Of a DNA stretch of 64,000 nt, positions 10,001-17,026 are shown piece after piece. A program made the position numbers and the translations under genes. The DNA comes from Pelomonas sp. Root405 (lineage in GTDB: Bacteria > Pseudomonadota > Gammaproteobacteria > Burkholderiales > Burkholderiaceae_C). The notes under the pieces were generated by a model. It was not told where the DNA came from, searched no databases, and worked only from the letters and a program-made list of their open reading frames with translations. Each line of letters starts with the position of its first letter. Positions within the stretch are counted from its first letter, which is position 1. The stretch is taken from the NCBI RefSeq assembly GCF_001425165.1, contig NZ_LMDU01000005.1, positions 16,040 to 80,039 on the forward strand. Reading direction: 5' to 3'.

Positions 10001-12471
10001 GCATCGGACAGCTGGCTGACCGTCGGGCTGTCCCAGACGATGCGCAGCTTGACGCGGTAGTCCATCGCCGGCGAGCCCGGCGGGACGGCGGCGGGGTCGC
10101 GGCCGGCGGCGGGCACGAGGGAGCGGCGCAGTGTGGGGCCGACGGTGGCGTTGTCGTCGGGCCGCTCGCTGCCCGCGCCGGCGGTGCCGCCGATGGCGTA
10201 GATGTCGATGCGGCGGAAGTCGTCGCGCTGCGGCTCGTGGGCATCGATGCGCTTGTCTTCCCAGCCCGTCGAGGCGGGGATGTCGGCGTGGATGAGGCGG
10301 CCGTTGGCCGGCGTGCCTTCGGCGGCTTCGGACAGCTCGACCGCGCGCATCGGCGGCACAGCGTTCTCTTCCTCGGTGTCACCAGCCGCGCTCGCGCCCG
10401 TGAATTGACTCTGTTCGCCGCGCGAGAAGATGCTGGCCGCGGGTACCGGCGTGCCGCTCTGGCCAGTCAGCAGCGTGGACAGCAGCGCACGCCCGCGGTC
10501 GGCGCGGCGCGTGGCCAGGCTGGCGTTGTAGCTGTCGGTGCCGATGTCGTCGCAGCGGCCGACGACGATGAACTTGGCGCCCGGGTAGCGCGCCGCCCAG
10601 GCCAGCAGGGCGGTCTGCGAGAACGACACCGTTGCGCCTTCCGGCGCTAGCGGCCCCCAGCTCAGCTCGACCGCCAGGTCGTAGTCCATCAGCACCTGCA
10701 CATGGCGGTCGGTGGCTGGCGGCGGTGGTGGCGGTGCCGCGGCCGGCGTGATGGTCACCATCGCCAGGCCATCGGTGGGCACGTCGATCAGGCTGGGGTC
10801 GGCGCTGTCGATCTCGGCCTGCTCCAGCGTCGGGAACAGCCCGCCCTCGGCATGGAAGTCGCTCAGGTCGAAGGTGCCTTCGACGGCCGTCAGCGCCAGC
10901 GCGGTGGTCGGGTCCGCCGCGTTGTACACACCCGCCTCGCAGCCGACCAGCAGCTCGCCGCTGCCCAGCGTGTGCAGCCGCGTGCGCGCCAGACGCACCT
11001 GCTCCTGGCCGCCCGCCAGCGTGACGGTCTCGCGCAGGATGACGGTCTGGATGCCGACCAGCAGCGTCGGGTCGATGGGGAAGCTGGCGCTGCTGCTGCG
11101 CTGCGGCACGTTGACGATCTCCCACTCGAAGCGCGAGCCGCTGCCGCCGCCCGACGTCGCCGTCAGCGTGACCGTGCCCAGTGCCTCGCGCGTGCCGCCG
11201 ACATGGGTCACGTTGACGAAGTTCTGCGTGCCCACCGTGGCGCCGATGACGGGCGCGTCGCCGCCCGCGACAAAGCGGAAGGTGATCTCGGGGTGGCGGA
11301 AGTCGTTCTCGTCGGTACCGACGCGCACCGTCTCGATGGGCGTGACCTTCAGCGACTGGCCGTGGCGTACGCTGGCGCTGGAGGCGTCGCCCGTCTGCGC
11401 CGCGCCGCCGGCCCAGCGCCATTCGGCGTCCCACTCCACCAGGCCGCCGGTCGGCACGCTGGGGTCGGGCGGCGCGGTGGTGACGAAGCCGGCGTGCACC
11501 GTCACCTGCTGGTCTTCGGAGCCTTCGATCTGAACGATGCGTGAGGCGCCGCTGCCGGAAATGGCCAACGGTTGGTCGCCGCTGTCGGTGACCTGCACGA
11601 AGTTGAAGGCAGACGGGTTGAGGGCGGTGCGGCCGAACTGCACTTCGATCTCGCCCTGCAGGCCGAAGGGCGAGCCGATCAGCAGGTTCTTGACGCCGCC
11701 GGACAGGTCGCCGATGCCCGGCAGGTTGCGCGGTGCGTAGAGGGTGGCCTCCCGGATGGCCACGCCGGTCCAGGCCGGGCCCTGGTTGCGCTCGATGATC
11801 TCGGGCGGGCTGAAGCTGTCGGAGAAGTCGAAGGTCAGCCGGCCGACCGACAGGCCGAACTCGCTGCCGCCGATGAAGAAGTGCGGCGGGCTGCAGCTCA
11901 GCGTCGCCACGGCGCCGCTGACGGCGGCCGGGTCGAGCGGGTCGGGCTGGTCGATGAACTTGACCGCCAGCGGCGCGCCGCCGGCCGGCTGCTCGATGCG
12001 CAGCACGGCCGAGCCGGTGATGCGCACCTCGCTGCGGCTGGGGTCGCGCACCAGGTGCCGCGGCGTCGTGCCAGTCTCGGGCACGTAGATGGCGGGCTGC
12101 AGGAAGTCGACGATGAGGTTGAAGACCTCCAGCGACAGATCCAGCCGCCAGACGTCGGCGCTGCCTTCGAGGTTGCTCCCGCTCGCTACGGCGCTGCGCT
12201 GGAAGGCCAGCTGGAAGGGGATGCCGGTGTTGATCAGCGGCAGGCTGAGCCGGCCGATGCCGATGTTGAACTCGGTCGGGATTTCGTCAATGGCCGTGGC
12301 GATGGCCTGCAGCGAGCCGGTGTGGAAGACCGCGCCGTCCGACGACGAGGCCTGGTGGCCGACGACGACAAAGCGTTCGATGAAGTCGCTGACCGACTGC
12401 GGCAGCACCGAGTTGATGGTGTCGGTGATGTCGAACAGGTCGACCAGCGCAATGCCGGCAGTGCGGGCCAT
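4000..12471 (-). CDS. Giant hypothetical protein (2823 aa) with OmpA-like domain and three tandem repeats
   Basis: I chose ATG 12471 (MARTAGIALVDLFD) because GGAGGTG lies 4 nt upstream; an in-frame ATG at 12483 would put that SD inside the coding region. No signal peptide is present. Residues about 590-670 look like an OmpA C-terminal-type domain (YDLAVELSW ... VVGRCDDIGTDSYN ... LATRRADRGRALL). Residues about 1150-1490 are a long beta-rich, glycine-rich region of amphipathic strands, vaguely like giant proteins seen near phage-derived injection systems. A GGGDDNPGGG-type linker precedes three degenerate repeats of about 145 aa at roughly 1834-1980, 1981-2131 and 2132-2273. Each opens with C-x-x-F(D/R), contains LHLVLF-like and ALDATG-like strands, and closes with EALL(F/Y)-x-(V/I)C. 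First gene of its operon. Function unknown; structural or adhesive role guessed. Confidence 0.8.
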   Translation of the reverse strand: MARTAGIALVDLFDITDTINSVLPQSVSDFIERFVVVGHQASSSDGAVFHTGSLQAIATAIDEIPTEFNIGIGRLSLPLINTGIPFQLAFQRSAVASGSNLEGSADVWRLDLSLEVFNLIVDFLQPAIYVPETGTTPRHLVRDPSRSEVRITGSAVLRIEQPAGGAPLAVKFIDQPDPLDPAAVSGAVATLSCSPPHFFIGGSEFGLSVGRLTFDFSDSFSPPEIIERNQGPAWTGVAIREATLYAPRNLPGIGDLSGGVKNLLIGSPFGLQGEIEVQFGRTALNPSAFNFVQVTDSGDQPLAISGSGASRIVQIEGSEDQQVTVHAGFVTTAPPDPSVPTGGLVEWDAEWRWAGGAAQTGDASSASVRHGQSLKVTPIETVRVGTDENDFRHPEITFRFVAGGDAPVIGATVGTQNFVNVTHVGGTREALGTVTLTATSGGGSGSRFEWEIVNVPQRSSSASFPIDPTLLVGIQTVILRETVTLAGGQEQVRLARTRLHTLGSGELLVGCEAGVYNAADPTTALALTAVEGTFDLSDFHAEGGLFPTLEQAEIDSADPSLIDVPTDGLAMVTITPAAAPPPPPPATDRHVQVLMDYDLAVELSWGPLAPEGATVSFSQTALLAWAARYPGAKFIVVGRCDDIGTDSYNASLATRRADRGRALLSTLLTGQSGTPVPAASIFSRGEQSQFTGASAAGDTEEENAVPPMRAVELSEAAEGTPANGRLIHADIPASTGWEDKRIDAHEPQRDDFRRIDIYAIGGTAGAGSERPDDNATVGPTLRRSLVPAAGRDPAAVPPGSPAMDYRVKLRIVWDSPTVSQLSDAIPTLAEAEFAWTPQQAPLPAMPGSGDAVELSREVLTVFVNWTHDPRTGYTKAALGIKSEGDPDGLISTTTKPLIAALAFGPALLSGVNADTDLIGSGARIAALIAAVGFSEVDLGGGPLVGDGSKAAITSAAFETEMRSIADPGAAMQVRVVTDYVCTLHINGGVLGIKTAADKPMKIRYKRVGLQYDTAKTGWERFGLVYDTTSMEIEDPGRWQIDGVLGSLLRIVEVAMGRGSVWIEGRIAIALQIGIIEISEAIIRLTFRDGQPLPDFELRGFVLKADIPQVLKGEGRLRIEDGGLIRAGVAAELIPLGLGVEAALAMGMPPEIAPSIFLSLYLGVQFSTPLPLAQSGMAIYGFKGLFVMNGQRKLPANPDPVGRELDWWRTPPEQKYEPHKDQFALGVGVVVGTLPDVSFCVSCAGMVVVAFPDVEVILGVDVNIVEVPDTEVSDEGGASGTITGLIVIDDEAVKLAVSAQYTIPSVLEVKVPFSGFFPYLGTGKKVYVRIGSDGQVAHGRFGEPVTLKLLPGTIDVQAWTYLMIEEGGLPALGGDVRFTFDGFAVGFGAGFEIKWSAGPIKLEASAKVLIGFGTAPLLLKGGIFVRGELDLVVLSISARGELILEARQIGNDIAIRIDGEFCGEVDLFFFSISGCVGVSFDFGPDMTPPVPPSPVKGISLTDRRDHIMGVGATGAPLAAPVVVVPADPSDPAQVAAAAAASAGVAGNNTVWPDTAPVIHFSHYVENAMPAAAQFKPGPTPTQPKWTGSSQLKYAYRLDSVLLKKRSDGTVVAGTKPLQSVWASTPYRQPDASGGANPLPSEHEGPNLKLLDWNPWSWVVNMSNGGAGQPGAPGDTVGTICDPKPLPARACVLGRDARRAGLNKVRLRQQTPAPGPYPSRFFVTGEPVIRAGTAVIRGQSLMTLLGLSGGTLVPGEVVALPFAALEDGESLTRGYRLPALRRAVAGGSLAELPLPWEGLFDQPVTQPSVTLMICDAPGHGRPGGGDDNPGGGDGDGRVCDGFRGVKTRNDVAEVVRQGFRILPLQAKDTLDLVDQLDTAIDPLVPGRDGSAEVRLPERGVAIRFATAVRGVELHLVLFGGPVRARALDATGREIASDTISPPARRAPQVLRLRADGIAVVELVGGSNEALLFKVCVEGGKDGGKTCESFDGLKPADKAFDRIAHRGFVFVPLKKGEPLRLTDAVDQRTLPPRRGNDGDAEIFFPAGGMRVTLPHACAAIELHLMVFTRDGIKAEGLDGNGQAVAGDGGSAPQGEPLVLTLRAKPGEAIAAINIHGGGGEALLYRICCLGGDGAHRCVDFDELDRPARAVARVVHAGIAFEAASGKPELALVDLVDEAASPDRAGRDQRRELRFPGHGLRIELPAACSRVELDLMLFGTGPLKGHALDATGARVWRGETGPEARRPQRLDIRGRGIRVIELFGATEMAALYQLCHEIDKNAPDEPPPDDDDCGKTTRLALSAPYAERAQAMIASGNAIAAVQPTAVVTGIVGTRPRDAWAGEVIEQRRGRDGRGCVLMRFTPRAGVTGPWNGLRIQVPAGKTVTLVSVCGVDQRAADAHASDSAVQASLLNILATVMSLPVEERREIVLAPATEYQLEIGWSWQVWQPEDPNETPPDPDPTAWVAGTTDVLRFAAAPDAGVTPVQQDGINEHVFDARDVGRYLIGVEPANGRATQFTGDPIWVHFETGHVKQLLEQYGRTLAIEIRRTDPKPQSTPAALNAVLEPLVVTLAWLALPDTLQPVGYQLIHAAMAEAPCLPGPGPMGGASVAVTAPLEPEADYDLNVVANKGTDRAVVLATRFRTSRYASPAAMLDALGYGATATGLFLPDDLIVPDGAVLPAGGFVEGDAALDAALAAIDAETLALPEREPKSYVLWRFDAATTSWRIEGLLVDSMEPMKRELTQIVSGVAQAGVRIEPTSAAVGAQTLTLYRANSRWTRVWLKPAVPFTVPATPEPTLRLSFTTPQGTVSGTRRLRSVPSLLEREGL

Positions 12472-12554
12472 GGGCACCTCCATTAACCAGACTGCGTCTG
12501 CAGCGGCTTGTCCTCACGGGCGGCCGAGGATGGTCTTGGTGGTGGCGAGCCGCA

Positions 12555-12566
12555 ACCCCCTAGGGT
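12555..12566. promoter_or_regulatory. CCCTAGGG palindrome upstream of the giant gene
   Basis: ACCCCCTAGGGT lies about 85-95 nt upstream of the giant gene's ATG, in the only non-coding stretch that could hold its promoter. Its core CCCTAGGG is a perfect palindrome. It resembles, but is not identical to, the CCTA-N4-TAGG sites in front of sctU. Activity as an operator is inference. Confidence 0.25.
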
Positions 12567-12576
12567 CTGTTCAGGC

Positions 12577-12601
12577 AAAAGAAAACCCGCCAGCGGCGGG
12601 T
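12577..12601 (-). terminator. Rho-independent terminator of the 84-aa gene
   Basis: On the minus strand a CCCGCC/GGCGGG stem with a 3-nt loop (12586-12600) is followed by TTTTCTTTT. It begins about 24 nt after the stop of the small exported-protein gene ending at 12625 and separates it from the giant-gene operon. Confidence 0.8.
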
Positions 12602-12624
12602 GGGTGACTGACGACGGCGGGAAT

Positions 12625-12879
12625 TCAGACCAGCCAGACCGACGCCTGGGCCGAGGCCAGCGTCGCCTCGACGGGCCGGGCGCGGCGCGCCTCGACGACG
12701 ACCCGCGGCAGCTTGGCAACGACCGGCGCGTCCGCGCGCTTGCCGACCACCACCACACGCTCCAGCTTCACGACTTCGGTCGCGGGAGCTGCCGTTCGGT
12801 CAGCCAGGCCGATGCCGATGGCAGCAGCAGCGGTGACGGCGGCGATGGCAACGGCGAAGGTCTTGGCGGCGGTGTTCAT
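12625..12879 (-). CDS. Small exported or membrane-anchored protein (84 aa)
   Basis: I chose ATG 12879 (MNTAAKTFAVAIAAVT) rather than the longer frame to 13014, because the protein then begins with a lysine followed by a roughly 20-residue hydrophobic stretch typical of a signal peptide or single anchor. The mature part carries a short beta-prone motif, VVKLERVVVVGKR, echoed by KLPRVVVEARR about 15 residues later, which suggests a two-strand internal repeat. I associate such small proteins with Burkholderiales but know no function. Followed by a clear terminator, so probably monocistronic. Confidence 0.65.
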   Translation of the reverse strand: MNTAAKTFAVAIAAVTAAAAIGIGLADRTAAPATEVVKLERVVVVGKRADAPVVAKLPRVVVEARRARPVEATLASAQASVWLV

Positions 12880-13054
12880 GGTGGGTTCCGGGGGGTTGGC
12901 TGTGTCAGTGATTGCAGTGTCTGCAACCGCTTCCCTTGTCGCGAGCGCCGCGCGACAAATCGCCGTCATGAACGGATGAGCTGCGGAATGCTGGGATGGG
13001 TGGGCATCGGGCACCGGGCCGGCCCGGGCGGCCCGGCTCTGGGCCCGAATGCCC

Positions 13055-14143
13055 TCAGCCGTGCTGCAGCAAGTCGCCGAAGACGGCGTGCTCGCCGTCC
13101 TTGCGGTCCGGCCCCGGCGCGTCGTACAGCACCAGCCAGCTCGGCTTGCCTGCGGCCAGTTCAGGCGGCAGGTCGCACACCGCTTCGGCCCGGTTGCTGC
13201 CGCGCCCGTGCGGCAAGGTGACCGAGCTGGTCAGTGCCGGCTCAAAGCGGATCGGTTCGGTGATCCCGGCCAGCAAGGTCTTTGCGTCAGCCCATTTGTA
13301 GAGCCGGATCTCGCCGTCGAGCACCATGGTCGGGCCGGCCAGGATGAAGAGATCGTCGCCGGAGAAATGCAGGTCGCGCACCCCCAGGCCGTCCAGTTGA
13401 AGGAAATGCTTTCGGATCAGCGTGCCGTCGTCGTCGAGCGGTGCCAGGGCGAGGTGACCGTCATGGGCTTCGATCTCGACTTCCAGCAGCGCCGCCCAGC
13501 CTCGCAGCACCGGCCCGCGCAGCCCCAGCAGAAGCCGCCGGCCATGCACCGCCAGCCCTTCGATATCGAAGCCGTTGTCCTTGCCAGGGATCGCCAGGTA
13601 GGGTCCGAAGTGGGGGTCATCGGCCAGCGCGCGGGTCAGCAGGTTGGACTCGGCGTCCCCCTTGAGTCGCAGTGCGCGCCTGCCGTCTCGCGACTGCCGC
13701 ACGAGGCAGGGCTCGCCCTTGTCGTCGACCTCGATGGGCAGGCAGGCCAGCAGCCGGCGGTTGCCGTCCAGCGCGACCTTGGCCAGGCGCTTGGCATTGG
13801 CCGCATCGTCTTTGTCGGCTTTGGCGTTCTTGCGCTTCAGGCCGTGCGATCCGACGACCCAGAGGAAGCCATCGGCCACGGCCATGCCTTCAAGGTCGGC
13901 CTCTTCATCGGCCTTGCCCGGCAGGTCGAGCAGGTCGGCCAATGCGAAATCGCGCACCTCGCCGAACCGCAGGCGCTCAGTCCCCTGGGCTTCAAGCCGG
14001 CGCAGGCGGTCGATGCCGCAGGCCTCGTCGCCGGCGACCCAGAGCCAGTCACCGGTGAAGGCTGCGCCCGACAGGTTGGACTGGACGAGGGAGCCGGTCG
14101 AAAACTCCAGACGGACGGCGTTTGCGCTGCGCTTGTTGGGCAT
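13055..14143 (-). CDS. DUF3616-like beta-propeller protein
   Basis: A 362-aa protein without signal peptide. Motifs such as GAAFTGDWLWVAGDE, DLEGMAVADGFLWVVGSHG and FDIEGLAVHGRRLLLGLRG are the repeated beta-strand signatures I associate with DUF3616, a family expected to form a propeller related to phytase-like and SdiA-regulated folds. Length fits the family. It stands alone; the next gene upstream starts 68 nt away. GC-rich dyads follow the stop (about 13015-13055) but lack a T-tract. The biochemical role of the family is not established as far as I know. Confidence 0.65.
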   Translation of the reverse strand: MPNKRSANAVRLEFSTGSLVQSNLSGAAFTGDWLWVAGDEACGIDRLRRLEAQGTERLRFGEVRDFALADLLDLPGKADEEADLEGMAVADGFLWVVGSHGLKRKNAKADKDDAANAKRLAKVALDGNRRLLACLPIEVDDKGEPCLVRQSRDGRRALRLKGDAESNLLTRALADDPHFGPYLAIPGKDNGFDIEGLAVHGRRLLLGLRGPVLRGWAALLEVEIEAHDGHLALAPLDDDGTLIRKHFLQLDGLGVRDLHFSGDDLFILAGPTMVLDGEIRLYKWADAKTLLAGITEPIRFEPALTSSVTLPHGRGSNRAEAVCDLPPELAAGKPSWLVLYDAPGPDRKDGEHAVFGDLLQHG

Positions 14144-14210
14144 GGGATGGCTGATCGGGTTGGGCCGGCCAGCCTAGCAGCTCAACCGAGCTGAGGGATG
14201 CACCAGCGCT

Positions 14211-14591
14211 TCACGCCGAGACAGCATGCCGGCGGCGCTGCCAGCGCTCCACGACTTCCACCACCGCATCCCAGGCCATGCGGTCGTAGGTGACTGCGGC
14301 GAAGAGGTTGTCCTGCGTCGGCTGCTGCCGCACCGCGGTGCGCGCCAGTCGCTCCAGTGCGTCGCGGGCGGCCTCCACGCAGCCTTCCAGGTCCGTGAAG
14401 CTGGCGCCCACGCGGTGGAACAGGATGCCCTGGCGCAACTCGGTGGCCTTGAGCGACGCGGTTTCGAGGGCCCGGAGGAAGATTCGTGCCTGGCCGTCGC
14501 CCAGCAGTTCGACGCAGAACTCCCGGCGCCAGCCGGTCAGGGTCTGCTCCGAGGTCAGCTTGGGTTGTGTGTCGTTGATCAGCAATGTCAT
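14211..14591 (-). CDS. Hypothetical cytosolic protein (126 aa)
   Basis: I chose ATG 14591 (MTLLINDTQPKLTSEQTL); a longer reading from TTG 14609 would add six residues. The protein is soluble, with a short beta-rich N-terminus (FCVELLGDGQARIFLRAL) followed by helical segments ending VVEVVERWQRRRHAVSA. No known domain recognised. It lies between the DUF3616-like gene and the GIY-YIG-like gene on the same strand, with gaps of about 70-100 nt on each side. Function unknown. Confidence 0.6.
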   Translation of the reverse strand: MTLLINDTQPKLTSEQTLTGWRREFCVELLGDGQARIFLRALETASLKATELRQGILFHRVGASFTDLEGCVEAARDALERLARTAVRQQPTQDNLFAAVTYDRMAWDAVVEVVERWQRRRHAVSA

Positions 14592-14691
14592 CAGCCAAGT
14601 CTCTATCAATCACCGGTGCCGATTGCAGCCGGTTGTATCTTGTATTTCGGTTCTCGGCTGAGCGCTCAGCCGGAGGATGGGAGGACGGACG

Positions 14692-15027
14692 CTAGGCTTG
14701 CCACACCGCATAGCCCGCTTCGCGCAGGCCGATGGCAAGTTCCACCTCCATGTCGCGCGCCGCGTCATAGGGCATGGGGTTGTAGAACTCGTACAGCTCC
14801 GGCATCAGCCGCACGCCGTACTTCAGCACGAAGCGGTTGGCCTGCACGCCGGCCATGTGGCGGTCAAAGCGCAGGTCCGGGTCCAGGCCGGTCATGCCGA
14901 CATAGAGGCAGGGCTTGACGATGTCGTGGTCGGGGTTGGCGGCGCGGAAGGCCGGCTCGTTCCAGACGCGCTCGGCCAGCAGCACGACGTAGACGTGATA
15001 GTGGTCGCGGGGGTGTCGGCGCGGCAT
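14692..15027 (-). CDS. GIY-YIG-like domain protein (111 aa)
   Basis: A compact protein whose first half reads HYHVYVVLLAERVW ... PCLYVGMTGLDPDLRFDRH. This fits the GIY-YIG nuclease fold: a YxV strand, a YVG strand, then the conserved Arg and His on the following helix (RFDRHMAGVQANRFVLKYG). The first motif is VYVV rather than GIY, so catalytic competence is uncertain. No DNA-binding extension is present. Single-domain members of this superfamily occur in repair and mobile-element contexts; nothing in the neighbourhood points to a specific role. Confidence 0.55.
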   Translation of the reverse strand: MPRRHPRDHYHVYVVLLAERVWNEPAFRAANPDHDIVKPCLYVGMTGLDPDLRFDRHMAGVQANRFVLKYGVRLMPELYEFYNPMPYDAARDMEVELAIGLREAGYAVWQA

Positions 15028-15060
15028 CGAGGGCGGATTGTCCGCCGCCCGGTGTACAGC

Positions 15061-15525
15061 TCAGCGGAGCGTGTAGCCGCGCCCGTCCATGCAGGCTTCG
15101 ACGGCGCGCTGGAACACGCCGGCATCGGACATGGCGGCCTGCTGCGTGGTGGCCCAGCGGTTGCACTCGCGGCTGTCGGCTTCCAGCTGATCGGGACCCT
15201 GGCCGTTGCGCGGGTAGATGACGGGAGCCGGTCGGGCCGGCGCATAGACCGCCTGCGGCGGTGCATAAACCGGCTGGGGCGGCAGTGGCGCGGGCGGCGG
15301 CACATAGACCACCTCCGGCTGCCGGTCTCGTTCTGCCTGGTTGGCCAGCGCGATCAACGGCACCGCCACCGCCAGGCCCAGCACCAGCCCGCCGAGGCCC
15401 GCGCCACGATGGTGGTGATGATGATGGCGGTGGTGCGAGTGCCCGTAATGGCGCGGGCCGGCGCTTGCAAGGCCGTGGGCGGCAACCAGGCCAAGAACGA
15501 TCAGGGTGCGGGCGATGGGTTTCAT
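15061..15525 (-). CDS. Histidine-rich exported protein (154 aa)
   Basis: ATG 15525 is chosen because GGAG lies 11 nt upstream; a GTG at 15537 is possible. The N-terminus MKPIARTLIVLGLVAAHG ending LASA is a Sec signal peptide. The mature protein opens with a block of about 10 His within 16 residues, a candidate metal-binding segment, followed by a hydrophobic Gly-rich stretch (GLGGLVLGLAVAVPLIALA), a Pro/Tyr-rich linker, and a C-terminal domain with two Cys (SRECNRW and EACMDGRG), which may form a disulfide. Probably an envelope protein; metal binding is inference. Confidence 0.6.
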   Translation of the reverse strand: MKPIARTLIVLGLVAAHGLASAGPRHYGHSHHRHHHHHHRGAGLGGLVLGLAVAVPLIALANQAERDRQPEVVYVPPPAPLPPQPVYAPPQAVYAPARPAPVIYPRNGQGPDQLEADSRECNRWATTQQAAMSDAGVFQRAVEACMDGRGYTLR

Positions 15526-15627
15526 GGCGGGGCTCACTCCAGTGGACGGAAGTTAACGCCTCAATGCGCGCCTCCGCACACAGCGGCCAGGCAGACTTTG
15601 TAACGCACCGTAGCAAGATACATCGGG

Positions 15628-16230
15628 CTAGCGCAACGCGCGGTTGAGTCCATCGACGAAAGCCTTGCAGGCCTGGCTGGCATCCGGATGCCCGCGCCAG
15701 CTTTGGGCCAGCGCCCGAAGTGCCGAGCGGACCTCGCGCGGCATGGTGCCGTCGAGCGGATCGTCCGCCACGGCAGACAGATGGTCAGCGTAGAGCCGGC
15801 GCGCCTCGGCGTCGCAATCCAGCAGGTCCATCACCGCGCCGGCAAGGGTCTGGAACTGCTCGGGCGACAGCGTTGCCTGTTCACGCCCGGGCCAGGCGGC
15901 CAAGCACAGGTACTCGATGGGTCCGAGGCTGCGCCGCTGCGCGCTGGGCTGAAACGACCCCCAGGCCGCCCGCGAGCCGCTGGGCAGGCGGCCCTGGCAG
16001 AGCGCCTGGGTCAGCGTCTGCGCCACGGCGGCGCGGGCGGCGTATTCGCCGCGCAGGTTGACTTCGGCCAGCACGCGCAGAAAGGCCGGGTAGAGCTGGT
16101 CGCCCAGGCCGCTGCAGACGGTTTCCATCAGAGCGACCGCGCCCTCCTGACGGGGGCCGAGGTCGACACAGCCGCCGATCAAGGCCTGGGCCGCATCGGC
16201 CCAGCGCGGTTCGGCCAGCAGTTCAGGCAA
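15628..16230 (-). CDS. T3SS-operon distal protein of unknown function (200 aa)
   Basis: The protein-like part begins LPELLAEPRWADAAQAL. I place the start at TTG 16230, which overlaps the stop of the 73-aa gene (TTG at 16230-16228, TGA at 16225-16223), giving translational coupling; residues further upstream in this frame are the out-of-frame shadow of the 73-aa gene. The product is helical and soluble, with no recognised domain. It is the last gene of the T3SS minus-strand run, so a chaperone, accessory or regulatory role is possible but unproven. The unusual start is the weakest part of this call. Confidence 0.5.
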   Translation of the reverse strand: MPELLAEPRWADAAQALIGGCVDLGPRQEGAVALMETVCSGLGDQLYPAFLRVLAEVNLRGEYAARAAVAQTLTQALCQGRLPSGSRAAWGSFQPSAQRRSLGPIEYLCLAAWPGREQATLSPEQFQTLAGAVMDLLDCDAEARRLYADHLSAVADDPLDGTMPREVRSALRALAQSWRGHPDASQACKAFVDGLNRALR

Positions 16231-16444
16231 CGAGGGCGGCGAGCACGCGCTCGGCGTGTTGCTGGACCGACAGCCCGCGCTGGTCGGCGGCAACGTCGGC
16301 GCGCAGGCTGGCGGGGCCGCCGGCGCCCAGGCCATCAAGCCAGGCCGCGCCGCCCGCATGGCCGGCCGCTGCGGGCGCCGTGAGCGGGCGCAGCGGGGCG
16401 GTGGAAAACAGCGGGGAGGTGGGTGACGGGATGACGCCGATCAT
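16223..16444 (-). CDS. Small T3SS-operon protein (73 aa)
   Basis: ATG 16444 encodes MIGVIPSPTSPLFSTAPLR. The N-terminus is rich in Ser, Thr and Pro, the composition seen in T3SS secretion signals. The rest is Ala/Gly-rich and ends in a helix (LSVQQHAERVLAALVA). The size fits a small secreted or regulatory component, but I do not recognise a family. Located 31 nt after the 151-aa gene and overlapping the 200-aa gene by 8 nt. Confidence 0.45.
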   Translation of the reverse strand: MIGVIPSPTSPLFSTAPLRPLTAPAAAGHAGGAAWLDGLGAGGPASLRADVAADQRGLSVQQHAERVLAALVA

Positions 16445-16475
16445 GGCCGTTAGGTGTGAGGCAGTGGATTTCAGC

Positions 16476-16931
16476 TTAACGAGACTGGCGGCGGCTGGCG
16501 ATTGCGGCTGCCCCTAATTCGAAGTCGCCTTTCGCTGCTGCGGCGTCTTGCTGGGCCACGGTGGCGAGCGTCGGCGGCCGGGCTTGCCGATCACCTTCGT
16601 TGACGAACACGCGCTGGCCGTCGCGCTGCAGCGTGTCCTCGGGCCTGATGCGGTCTGCGGATTGGCGGCTCAGGTTCACGGTCAGCGTCTCCACCGCCTC
16701 GGTCGGCGTGTCGCGCCGCACCGCACCGGTGACGCGGTAGGTGGGCAGCGGCAGCACGCTCAACCAGCCATCGACCGCCTCCGGCAGCAGGCCGTCCACC
16801 GCGTCGGCCAGGGGCTCGGGCAGCTCCAGGTCCCGGTCGGCCGGCAGCGGGTCAAGAAGAACGGGTTGGCTGTTGCTGTCGGCGTTGCCGTACATGGGGC
16901 CGGCGGACCGGGTGCTATTGACGTTGCTCAT
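16476..16931 (-). CDS. T3SS-operon hypothetical protein (151 aa)
   Basis: Starts MSNVNSTRSAGPMYGNADSN, a polar Ser/Asn-rich N-terminus with no predicted structure, again compatible with a type III secretion signal. The centre (DAVDGLLPEAVDGWLSVLPLPTY) looks amphipathic and helical. No domain recognised. It follows sctT after a 95-nt gap with no obvious terminator, so probably belongs to the same transcript. Could be a secreted accessory protein or chaperone. Confidence 0.5.
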   Translation of the reverse strand: MSNVNSTRSAGPMYGNADSNSQPVLLDPLPADRDLELPEPLADAVDGLLPEAVDGWLSVLPLPTYRVTGAVRRDTPTEAVETLTVNLSRQSADRIRPEDTLQRDGQRVFVNEGDRQARPPTLATVAQQDAAAAKGDFELGAAAIASRRQSR

Positions 16932-17026
16932 GATGGATGCCGTGCGGTGTGGTGTTGCCGCCCCATTTCAGGCCAGTCCGGCGGCGCAGGCAATTGCGGT
17001 CGCTGCTGTTTCTGAAGGTTAGCGGC

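Noticed and set aside
12960..13055. GC-rich palindromes after the DUF3616-like gene as a terminator
   Set aside because: Several GGGCC/GGCCC dyads exist but no T-tract follows on the minus strand, so no terminator is called.
16472..16530. A possible fifth copy of the 78-bp module (TTCGAATTAGGGGCAGCCGC on the minus strand)
   Set aside because: CGAATT and CAGCCGCA keep register, but the distal TTGCGGCC block and the -10-like box are absent at the predicted positions (AAGCTG instead). It is better explained as the coding sequence of the 151-aa protein's C-terminus.
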